Positions 36,201-44,993 of a DNA stretch of 53,995 nt are shown one piece after another. The translations under genes and the position numbers were made by a program. The stretch lies in NCBI GenBank assembly GCA_000226015.1, contig JH152676.1, positions 49,262 through 103,256 of the forward strand. Reading direction: 5' to 3'. Source of the DNA: Mnemiopsis leidyi (taxonomy: Eukaryota; Ctenophora; Tentaculata; Lobata; Bolinopsidae). Position 1 is the stretch's first letter; every line of letters starts with the position of its first letter. The notes under the pieces are model-generated. The model made no database searches, was not told the origin of the DNA, and saw only the letters and a list, made by a program, of their open reading frames with translations.

Positions 36201-38252
36201 TAAATTTTGCATACTCACTCTCCGTACTTTAATCTGTATTTCACTTTACTGAAAAATCCTAAGATTTCTAAAGACTAGGTATATCAAATGTAAATTTGTT
36301 TCAAGCATATTTAACAAATCCGAGGTTACCCGTAACTAACTTGTTTTGTTTACAGACAGAAGACTCTGTCGATACTTGTTCTGCTCTCGAAGAGATTGAA
36401 CATGGATACATCAATATCTCCGAGATAATGGATGAACGATGTAAACTGATCCGTAAGTTGATGAATGATTTTTTTACCTTTCGAATAATTTTCTAGAGGC
36501 TAGGTTAAGTGTATCATGTCTTCTCTGAAAGTAGATTTATTTCATATTGGTATTGAGGCGGTTTCTCGTCTATGTTCTGTCAGCCTTCTTATTATGACTT
36601 CATACTAGAGGCGCTTGGTTCATGAACATATTGTAAACATGTAAGACTTTTCCCTTCTTCCCCGCCCATTTTATTTAGTTGCCCAAGGAAGAATCCCTAA
36701 AATTTCTGCCTCCTGACAAATGTTTGTCTCTACCTAGACGAAAATCTTAAATTAACCCATAGCTTGTCACTAACGAAATAATTGGCCGTTTCCTTATTCA
36801 ACCACAGTATTCACTGCCTTTGTGTGTTTTCGTCTAAGATATCACAGTTTTATTTTTGCCGCCTTTCACTTGGAACGCATATATATTATCGAGCTTTATC
36901 GCACTTTCCCGCACATTAAACCCGCACTATCCCGCATTGTAAACCCATGATCGCAGAAAGAAACGAGCAACTAGAACAGGAGTTGAACGACATGAAGCAG
37001 CTGATGTACGTAGTTGCTCCTCAGCATTATATAGACGACGAGGCTCTTCAGTTCAACAACAACAACAGTCGTGTACATTACACTAAACCAGTCGAGATTC
37101 AATACGAGTGTCTTACTGCAGGACACGAGGTTTGTCTTCCACTGTTTGTCAGTTCTGTTATCTATTCTGTGCGTTTTCTACACTTACGTTTTGCGAGTTT
37201 CTAACACTTCTGACGTAGTGTCGCTCAGTTGTTTTGATGTTAAAGTTTATCTCTCCCTCAGATGAGACTGACTCCCTCATTAGACGTTGAAGAAGAAGAG
37301 GACTCTCCTAACGCCTCATTAGTGACTCTAGCTGGCATTCCAGACATCCCCGAACTCCAAATACCTGAAGTTTCCTGCATTCCTGAAAACAAGATGGCCC
37401 TTCACAGTGCTCCTTGTCTTTCTGACTTGGAATCTCATCAACATTCCACACCAGATTTAACAGATGGGCTAACTGTGGATGAGATGGACAGTGCACCCTC
37501 TTCAGAACACAGTGCACCTTCGTCAGTACACAGTGGGGCTGAGTCCAGAGAACCTAGTGACGATGCCGACAGTGGTGTCCTTTGTCAGTCTTCTACTGGT
37601 CAGTTTAATTTTTGTCAGTTCTCAACCGATCTGTTATAGTTTTTTCAGTCTCCTACCGGTTAATTTTACTTTTGTTTGAAAGCTAATAAGCTAATAGTCA
37701 GATTAAGTTTTGTTTCGTTATTCTATTGGAGTTTTGTTAACTGAGTTCCAAGGTTCAGTTACATAATGAAACTTTTTACCCCAGATTTGCAAGAAGAAAG
37801 CTGCGAGAGCTGCACCTTATGGCATCCCGAGAAAGAATTACTGATTGGTAAAGTCGTAAAATCAGAACTGAACTTGGAACAAGTCAAATCCGAGCGTGAC
37901 AGACTAGAGTATGAACTGAACCTTCTTCAACCGCCGAGGTTAGATAATGTTTAATTCATCACTTACCGCATGCACCTCCATGTAATGGACGAAAGTTAAG
38001 ATTACTGCTCTGAAAATAATTTCTCTGCTCTAAAACTAAATTTCTGCATGTTTTTGTAACGTCTACCTTCCCAGATGGCGTGGTTGGCTCCTCCACTTTA
38101 CAGCTCTACTCATTCTCCTAACGTTAATCTTTACCTGCTACCCAATATTCCCCCACCACCAGTGTAAACATTCCAATCCCATACACTGGACTGACTTTTT
38201 TAGTTTCAAAATAGTTCACCTAAAACACAGAAATTACCAGATTCCCCACTAA
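18267..38252 (+). CDS. Long coiled-coil protein with C-terminal membrane anchor (KASH/IRAG-like layout), 19 exons
   Basis: Exons: 18267-18330, 20730-20859, 21014-21129, 21802-21868, 22896-22983, 26921-26991, 27697-27817, 29980-30030, 30262-30339, 33844-33897, 34272-34399, 35324-35390, 35553-35600, 35838-35903, 36356-36452, 36957-37129, 37262-37598, 37785-37938, 38075-38252. All phases agree over 2088 nt (695 aa). Residues 1-125 are Ser/Pro-rich and probably disordered. Residues from about 126 to 325 form a long heptad-type coiled coil (KSLTHKNKVLTQERRVLEMQ; LEKLRQQRIEAENKLQLM). After a linker there is a second coil (QRNEQLEQELNDMKQLM), an acidic region rich in SAPSS/HSAP, and a third coil (SELNLEQVKSERDRLEYEL). 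One membrane segment (GWLLHFTALLILLTLIF) follows, with a tail of about 36 residues ending NYQIPH. This is the layout of tail-anchored coiled-coil proteins such as KASH or IRAG/LRMP proteins, but I cannot assign a family. Intron 10 uses a GC donor. The first ATG is the first in-phase Met; non-coding 5' exons may exist. Confidence 0.72.
28166..28190. repeat. TTATC microsatellite
   Basis: A short run of CTTATCTTATCTTATCTTGAT within an intron of the coiled-coil gene. Nothing else of note is visible in this part of the intron (27818-29979). Confidence 0.5.
31491..31595. mobile_element. pogo/Tigger-type MITE with TA target duplication
   Basis: TA-CAGTAAAACCTC ... GAGGTTTTACTG-TA. The terminal inverted repeats extend through ATTTACCGGGCC (CGGTAAAT on the other side), giving an element of about 100 bp with no coding content. 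CAGT termini and a TA duplication are typical of the pogo/Tigger (Tc1-mariner) group. An 18-bp flank, GTTACACTATACAAAGTA, recurs uninterrupted at 31611-31628 and shows what the empty site looked like. Confidence 0.8.
31672..31900. repeat. 73-bp tandem repeat, three copies
   Basis: The unit starts GGTTGGACTTTATTCGACTT and recurs at 31676, 31749 and 31822, with the third copy carrying a small insertion. It lies in the intron about 350 bp upstream of the nested GPCR start. Confidence 0.85.
32248..33207 (+). CDS. Intronless rhodopsin-like (class A) GPCR nested in an intron
   Basis: 319-aa seven-transmembrane receptor in one exon. An in-frame TAA about 42 nt upstream of the ATG supports the start. 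NYT at residue 3 is a potential N-glycosylation site. TM1 has LFGDSVILL (GD in place of GN), TM2 has HLAVLDLIL, and the first extracellular loop has the W-x-FG motif with Cys92, which can pair with Cys174. TM3 ends SAKFMTIKYPLKSG, so the DRY motif is replaced by AKF although the IKYPL context is kept. TM6 has FISFIPH without the usual Trp, and TM7 has NIMSNFFIY instead of NPxxY. It lies on the same strand in the 3.5-kb intron between exons 9 and 10 of the coiled-coil gene. The ligand is unknown. The loss of activation motifs could mean atypical signalling. Confidence 0.85.
   Translation: MVNYTSTVPGITSPSERYMWAFLHILIFIFSLFGDSVILLSSVKYHAIKLHRITVAIIQHLAVLDLILSFNRVLPIAVSLLTNRWVFGDTLCLTQQYLDKICFRTVFFLTCTLTSAKFMTIKYPLKSGVWSDRKSQKLCLLVEIISLVFVSPYLLLYYQAGTAALYFNYSTYNCDINAEFLDSSLPAPLKNFLHSLLDTTVPICIYVIPALTSGLMLWEARRVAGHHNQRLRWEGVMTVLLTCTVYFISFIPHTLTSAIKSREYFKFAEFLLNLNIMSNFFIYTLTVKSFRDFLRSRIRPSPQVNRTPVDIEIARFRLN
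35943..36210. repeat. 53-bp tandem repeat, five copies, each with a 3' splice-site-like core
   Basis: The unit is TGTTTATTGATCCTTACAGCTGATTTAAGATAAGCTAACTA plus an AAATTTTGTTAT spacer, about 53 bp; one copy carries an extra TTTATTG. Every unit contains a pyrimidine-rich TCCTTACAG. It lies between the donor at 35904 and the real acceptor at 36355 of the coiled-coil gene. Confidence 0.85.
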
Positions 38253-39030
38253 TTTGGAACTTTCTTATGTTTTAGTGTAGCTGCATTGTTTGTATGAGCT
38301 TGCTGGCCGAACGTTTTTAAATTTACCTTATTATGCTTCAACGCTTTAGATTATAGATGGCAAGCTCCTATGGGCAGACAGAATTTGTATGTGTCAAATA
38401 TTTGATCTTGAGTTTTTATTAGCTGTGTCGTAATTTATTTAATGTGAGGTTTAATCATTTACCTTAAATTCAGATCGCGATATCGCTTGTAAACCGATTA
38501 AATTTTGTCATTTTTTGCAATTTATTTTCTTACTTTTAAGGTTTATTTTGATGTATTATATATCACTTTGTATGCGCCAATTTTATACTTCGATTTTTAC
38601 CGTATTGTGCTAGACAAGATAAGATTGTAATGATTGTTATTAGTAGTAATCAAGGAAACATAGCCGCCCATCAAATTTCTGTTAACACGTGTACAAATCT
38701 ACTTGTTCGATTGTTAAAGAAACCCACTGAAAAATTTGATAAACAGTGTTTTCACATTTTTAATACGATGGCCGTTTCCTTGTTCGATGAATTTCAACAA
38801 CTAACGAATAGCTATTTTGTTACGTTCTTTTCAGTTCAGCTATAAAGTGCGGTATTTTAAATTATTTGTACATACATCTTGATATATATATTTGTTTTTT
38901 GGTTGCATTTTTATCCAACCAAGTTTATAACTGAAGGATGAAGAGTGTTTATTATTCATGACTTCTTGAATAAAACTTTAAGGAAAACGTTTATTTCAAT
39001 AAAACAATTGTTGTGCATTCGTACCATCTC
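38253..39030. other. 3' flank of the coiled-coil gene
   Basis: AT-rich sequence with no supported gene. A plus-strand frame at 38630-38845 shows no family resemblance. AATAAA at about 38969 may be a distal poly(A) signal. Confidence 0.4.
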
Positions 39031-39032
39031 TC

Positions 39033-39034
39033 AC

Positions 39035-39072
<38 letters not shown>

Positions 39073-39082
39073 NNNNNNNNNN

Positions 39083-39150
<68 letters not shown>
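39033..39150. repeat. (CT)n microsatellite with a 10-N assembly gap
   Basis: An almost pure CT run is interrupted by ten N at 39073-39082. The true length is unknown. Frames in all directions through it are artefacts. Confidence 0.95.
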
Positions 39151-39151
<1 letters not shown>

Positions 39152-39170
39152 CTTTGCATGCAACAAATCG

Positions 39171-39444
39171 TTACCGGGCGCTGCGTGGCTCTCTCTACGT
39201 TTCCCACCGATCGCAAAGCAACAATTAGCCTGAGGTCCCCAGGCAAACAAACGTCGAGGTTTTACCTTGCTACACGTTGTATAGCCCTGCTGCCGCGAAG
39301 CGGCAGCCTCCGTGAGACAAATTTTACCCGACTCACTCGCAGCTTGCTGCTCTCTTCGTTAGAAAATTAGACGGATATCATCTCGTCAAGCAACAAACAA
39401 CGGGAACTGTAGGGAGCTGGAGAGCCATGCGCAGCGCCCGGTAA
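39171..39444. repeat. GC-rich inverted-repeat element, copy 1
   Basis: Ends are TTACCGGGCGCTGCGTGGCT (39171) and its near reverse complement AGCCATGCGCAGCGCCCGGT (39423). It shares internal blocks (GTTTCCCACCGATCG, GGTCCCCAGGCAA) with the element at 47716-47905. It contains an inner CTGCCGCGAAGCGGCAG palindrome. Non-coding and probably mobile. Confidence 0.65.
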
Positions 39445-39473
39445 GCTCTGACATCTGAGTTTGACAAGGCCAT

Positions 39474-39595
39474 TTTGCCAAATGTCTGAGTTGCATTGAA
39501 CTTTAAATGATGTAAGGCAAGCACTGTGCAGTTGTGCACATGCAGCCAGTAATCCATCTGCAACCGGAACCTGACATTCATTCATTACCATCTAA
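39474..39595 (-). repeat. Dispersed repeat, copy in inverted orientation to the window end
   Basis: The reverse complement of this stretch matches 53818-53905. Shared blocks are GAATGAATGTCAG, CAGATGGATTACTGGC, CACAGTGCTTGC and ACATCATTTAAAGTTCAA. The minus-strand ORFs here are not supported as genes. Confidence 0.65.
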
Positions 39596-39952
39596 AACTA
39601 GTTTGCTACACGTTTTACGTTGCCTAGCCCTGCCTCCGGCGCGCGAAATAATTTGATTAGCACGAAATAATTTGACTAGCGCGAATCCTATCAAATTATA
39701 TACCATTGTAATTAGTAAAATGAGAGCATTTTTATGATAATTTTTTGGATGACCGAAATGACCCAAGCCAGACCCAAATATACCCACGCGCGGCTTTTTA
39801 ACGCGCGCTAAAATTAAAAGTAGAAAAACGTTTCGAGCGCGCGTAAAATCGAGCGCTAAAAAGCAGTTCTTGAGTTTTGTCAAGTGGATGCGACTGTAAT
39901 TTTTATTCCTCAAAGAATTTGTAATTGTAATTTTACTCCTTCAAGTCTCAAA

Positions 39953-40668
39953 ATGGAGCAAAATCAAGATGAAAATATGGTCCCAGTACTTCAATTATGC
40001 CGTTCAGATCCGAAATTTTTGGGAATGCTAGCACTTTTTGAAAAAGAACTGCCTGGACTTGTAGCGACTGACTTCTTTCAACTGCGGGCCAACTCCGTCT
40101 TTTCGTCATTTAACACGTCTAATTTGAAGAACATACACTTGTATACACTTTTACAATTTCATTTCGCTAGAAAAGGCCCGAAAAATAGGTGGTTTGGTAA
40201 CCGCTTTATAGGTACCATCAATAATGCAAAAGGTAGCCCCAGTGGTGTTTTTTCAACCGGCTGCACGTTCTATCAATTTGTAACTTTCTCCTGTGTAATG
40301 AAAACAACGAAACACAGTTAATTACTGAGCATGGATTGAAGAAAATTTGGGACTTTTTGGACAGAAATTTCAAACGGTGTAGGGGTCAGGAGTCCCGTGA
40401 GTTTTTCGGCAGCCTGGAGTTCAATGTTACATCAGTTCTTCCGGAAACTTGTATTCGTAGTGCTACTTCCCGATCTCTTAGACCTCGAAAACGCGGTAAA
40501 GTGAATGCCTCTAAGCGTCCTATTAAATCAGTGAGCGGTTCTAATCCTTGCAATAAAAGAAGAACGAGACGAGTTCCCTACACACCAACTATTTCAGTGC
40601 AGAATAGTTCAATACAGCTTATTTTCAAACCTGGTAGTCATTTTCAACACTCAAGGTTATGTAATTGA
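39953..40668 (+). pseudogene. Two overlapping frames of one broken, unrecognised ORF
   Basis: Frame 1 (from ATG 39953, MEQNQDENMVPVLQLCRSDP) runs to TAA at 40319-40321. Frame 2 is open from about 40235 (LCNENNETQLITEHGLKKIW) to TGA at 40668, with a basic middle section (RPRKRGK, NKRRTRR). The two frames overlap near a T6 run at 40245-40250, as expected for one frameshifted reading frame. I found no GT-AG pair that joins them in phase. The base composition is richer in GC than the flanks. I do not recognise the product. It could be a decayed mobile-element gene, a lineage-specific gene with a sequencing indel, or chance. Confidence 0.35.
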
Positions 40669-40689
40669 AGTTTAACTCCTAGACAGGGG

Positions 40690-43300
40690 GATTCAAAAGA
40701 AATTGATTAAAAGAATCGGAGTCCTTATGGTACATCACCTGCCCAAGAACTATTAAAAAGTTAAGAGCAAACTACTTTCATTGTTGTAGACTGGACGATT
40801 GTGTTTGTATAATTACCTACCAATTTAGCCCAGTTTGAATTGCAAAGAACTTGTATATTTGTTACCAGATTGTTCACGGATTTCTTTTAGGAGTCAGTGA
40901 TACTTTTTAAGTATAAAACAAGATCATTTAGGATTCCAGCTCTCAGTTAGTGAGTCTATCAAGTGTGTTTGAATTATTTCTCAGACATGTAAGCTGCTTT
41001 TCGCTACTTTATGATTGTTTCGTTCAGTCACTTTTTTTCTGAAAATGTATTTTTGTAAAGTTTCGTTTTTAGAACCCATCATGAAACAGCTAGAATCTTC
41101 AAGTTAATTTGAAAGAAACAATTATAGGCCCAGAAATATGTTCCACAATGAGTTCAGTATTTAAAAAACACTTGTGTTTTATTATCCATTATGACAAATG
41201 TGTGGTATTGCCTGCCATATAATGCTGAATTGAATTGAACCAATTTTGATATAATGATAATAATTGAAAAGAAGTTTATAAAGGTTTGAAATTGTATCCC
41301 CCCAGCTGGCACTACCTCTAAAACAAGATTGATGAAAAGTAGTGATCGCAAATATGTATTCATGTCAACTCTCTCTAGGAAGGTAAGCTGAATAAGGCCT
41401 AGAAATTATCCCGGCAAAGAATTTCAATCAAGTGGCAAGGTGGCTAGGTTCATGGTCCTTGAAAGCCAATAAAAGAATCTCCAGAACATGTGCAATCCAT
41501 ATGAAGGACCTCAAAAGTAATCTAGGGCTTAAAGGCCAGTTAAAACAATCTAGAAGTGAACATACATAACTAACAATTTGCTGACTTTTGAAGACATTTG
41601 TTTGGGAACCAGTTTCCCTGGTTAATGTTTACTTCCAATATGTATATGAGAAATATAATAACAAACTGTTACAAAACTTCTAAATCCCTGGGGGCACACA
41701 AAACGGAGGTCAATTAAGAACCTAAATTTAGTTTGAACCTAAACTAAAGAGAGCTATCAGCATGAACTATGTGGTGTGAGGTGTGAATGATTTACAAGTA
41801 ACTTGAATTATCTAGTAACAGTTAAGTAACTGCAAACATTTTCTAGAATTTTTACGTGCAGGCTATGTGAAATTCATACTAATTCTAATCGGGACAAGGA
41901 TGTAGCGTTATCAGTGATGCTAAATTGCTTTGGCAGTAAAAATGTTCAAATATCATTATGTTCGCTATGTCTTGAGTTATTTTATCAGTAATGTGATTGA
42001 GCAGAGTTGTTTTGTTTGCATGCTGATCAAAGTTCAAACACAATTTGAAACACAACTTTAATTTTATTTATTTCACAATCAGAAAAGTGCTAGTTAGTCT
42101 CTAGTCCTCAGTCGAGCCGACGTTCGAAGTCCAGGTAAATTGTAAAGTAAAAAATTGGCCATTCTTCACCTTGAGGAGAGATAAGGCTGGAAGGGGAGGT
42201 CACTTTTTCTATATTTTCCTTTGTAATTGCAAGCATCTTTCTATAAAGCGGCCGGTTATAAATTGAAAGCCAGTTGATATTATCTTCAAAGTTTGATCTG
42301 TATGACGGTATATTGTTAGGTATTACCTTAACAATAGACATGCAAAATGATTTTAAAGATAATGAAAAGACACACTTAATTATCCAAACTTTGAATTGAA
42401 ATCTGAAATTGACAAATTCATAGATGAGTTTATAGGTGGTAAAATTTTTCCTTGGGTTTAAAAACGTTTTGCACCTGAAAACATAGGTGCAAATAAGTTT
42501 TTTTTACTGGTAGGACGATTTTTCAAATTTCGGTTAGAAATTTTTTGCGGTTAGAATTTTTGTGTGATACATTGCTCGTTCGGCGGCGCTTCGCGCCACC
42601 TCACTCGCACTGACTCATGGAAAGTTGTCTGTGTCAATAATCTAACCAATCCCACCTCTAATGAATTCAAGACTTCTAAAAATTCTCTACAGTCTACCTC
42701 ACAATTTAAGCAAATACCTCACCTAACCTGCTTCCTGTGAGCTAAAATTTCGGTTGTAAACTTAGATTACTTAGTTTAAAATGCTATTCTAGGCCAAATC
42801 TTTCTGTTTAAAACGAATTTCTTCGGTTACTAAATATTTTTTTCGGTTAAAAACGTCCACAACATCATTTTCAACTGATTAACTGCTGTCTACGGCCAAA
42901 TGTTTCGGTTTGAAACATATTTTTCGGTTACTTAATATTTTTTTTCGGTCTCTTTTGTTTTTTTTGTGTTGGGTCTCAACGCAGTGGATCCATTTGTTAT
43001 TCCTCTAAAAGACAATACTTGATGGACCTGCTGTCTTGGGGCACAACAGTTTTCTTAGTTTTTTTGGTTTAGTTTCCTCTCTCCCCCATATCTAGGTACA
43101 ATATACAGGCCTTTTGTGCATGTGGTACAAATAAATTGACTGAAACACGCCATTTTCAGATTTTTCGTGCCCAAAATTTCTTTTCGAACCGTAAATTCCG
43201 GTTAGGATTGTAAGTTTTCGGGTCCTGTCAGTACCTCCAGTCAGGTTTATTTCTACTATGAATGAAATAAGTGTGATTCCATTTAAAAATCTAAAAGTTT
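40690..43300. other. Intergenic with a degenerate CGGTTA-rich repeat
   Basis: No gene is supported. A 77-aa minus-strand frame at 42108-42341 looks somewhat protein-like (NINWLSIYNRPLYRKMLA) but has no context. Nucleotides 42510-43210 contain many TTTCGGTTA-type motifs, including two imperfect ~100-bp tandem units starting GGCCAAATCTTTCTG and GGCCAAATGTTTCGG. Confidence 0.45.
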
Positions 43301-43354
43301 GCTTAATGGCTTATTTTTAGCATTTTTATAGATTTCTCATTGATAGTGACAAAC

Positions 43355-44958
43355 ATGGGTGGACATGGACTTCCAATGCCAAAAGGGCCTATGAATAGTG
43401 ATCCTCTTCAATGGATGAGGGGACTCACCAGTTTCACTAAATATGCTCTAAAGCACGACAAAGGGGTATGTAATGTTTTTAAGTTTCTGAGTAAGATGTT
43501 TATTTTTGACTGAATAGCATTTTAGAATTCACTGTAAGTTTGGGGGGTTGACACTGACCATGACCATAACACCTGGACTAGGCCAAATGGTAAAAAAATA
43601 GTGGAAATGTTATACCCCTCCTCTTAGTTGCATAGGTCTCGAATTTGTTAGGACAGCAGTTGTCCTATTGGTTTAATTTACACTAGCAAAGTTCAACCAG
43701 CCCATAAAGCCATCAATCAGAATGCTGAAACAAGAAATGATTTAGCCAGAAGAATAGATGTCTGATTCATTGGGAGGAGTGGGAAACTTTTTCTGTCATG
43801 TGACAGCGTTTGGCATTTGATAGGTCCTTTCTGACTTCTTATTATAGCTGTCAGATATTGAAAAAAAATTAAGCAAGATAAATGTTAACCGGATGACAAC
43901 TTTTCAGCTGTGGCTCATTGTCGGACCTACACTTGGCTGTTTCGTCTATGCTGGTGCCATGATCACCAAGAAAATCCTTAATGATCCTAACATCATGTAA
44001 GATACACATTCTTATTTCCATTCCTTTTAAAATGAGTGAATATTTTGTTCGTGTAAACTTGCCCATTTATCAAAAAGTGACAGATTGTTTTGGAAAAATT
44101 TTCATTCAGTGACAGACTTATGTAATTGAATTGGTGCAGAGCATAATTGGTCTTCTTTATATCATGAAACTGCAAATTCGTCAGTCGTAACTCTTAGAAG
44201 TTGTCTCATCGTTTCTGTTTCAGTATTCCTCTGCCCTGGGTAGACCCCATGCGTTATGAGAATAACTTCGACAAAAACACCAATAACCTGCTTGTGAGTT
44301 AAATATAATTTTCAAAAATTTTACATGACTTTTAATATAGGTTCTTTTCCTGTGTAATGTGTATGCACCTCTCCTGACCAACATTCGTCTCTCCGCGACG
44401 ACGATTAGACATGTGTCTGAGCTGATGACGGTGTTGGATTGAAGTGCATCAAGATGGATTAATAACAAAGTATACAGTTACAGATTTCCGACATGTCTCC
44501 CAACGTAAATTTGTCTCTCCGCTACGCAGATCTTATTCCTCCATTAATCTCTAGCCTCCCCATCAAATGTACCTCTCAACGAACATTCGTCTCTCCGCGA
44601 TGCGGATCGGACAAGTGTCCTTTTTGTGACGGGTGTTGGAGCGGAGTACTTTATGATGGATTCTCTGAAGTCCCACCACAGTGCCAGGCGTCGGGGGCTG
44701 CCATGTCATCGCGCGCGCAATTTTGCGCGCGCGGCATGCAGCCCGCGCGACGTCAAATGTGGGGTCGGCCTCATTCACTTTACTCATTTACACGCCGACC
44801 CGGGGTTTATTACCTGTAAGGCCATTATTTTTACGCGCGGAATGGAACTAGGTCTTTTCCTACCAAAAGGTCTAGCTTAATTGCCGCTGCATATATGGCC
44901 TCCAATCTTAAAGCAGGTTGGAGGCATTACGAAGGTTAAGTTATAACCTTTCGTCGAA

Positions 44959-44993
<35 letters not shown>

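Noticed and set aside
39013..39370. ORFs with long Ser-Leu or Arg-Glu runs
   Set aside because: They are translations of the CT microsatellite and the N gap.
44493..44880. Plus-strand ORFs in intron 3 of the 117-aa protein gene
   Set aside because: They overlap repeated and CpG-rich palindromic DNA and opposing ORFs, with no family resemblance.
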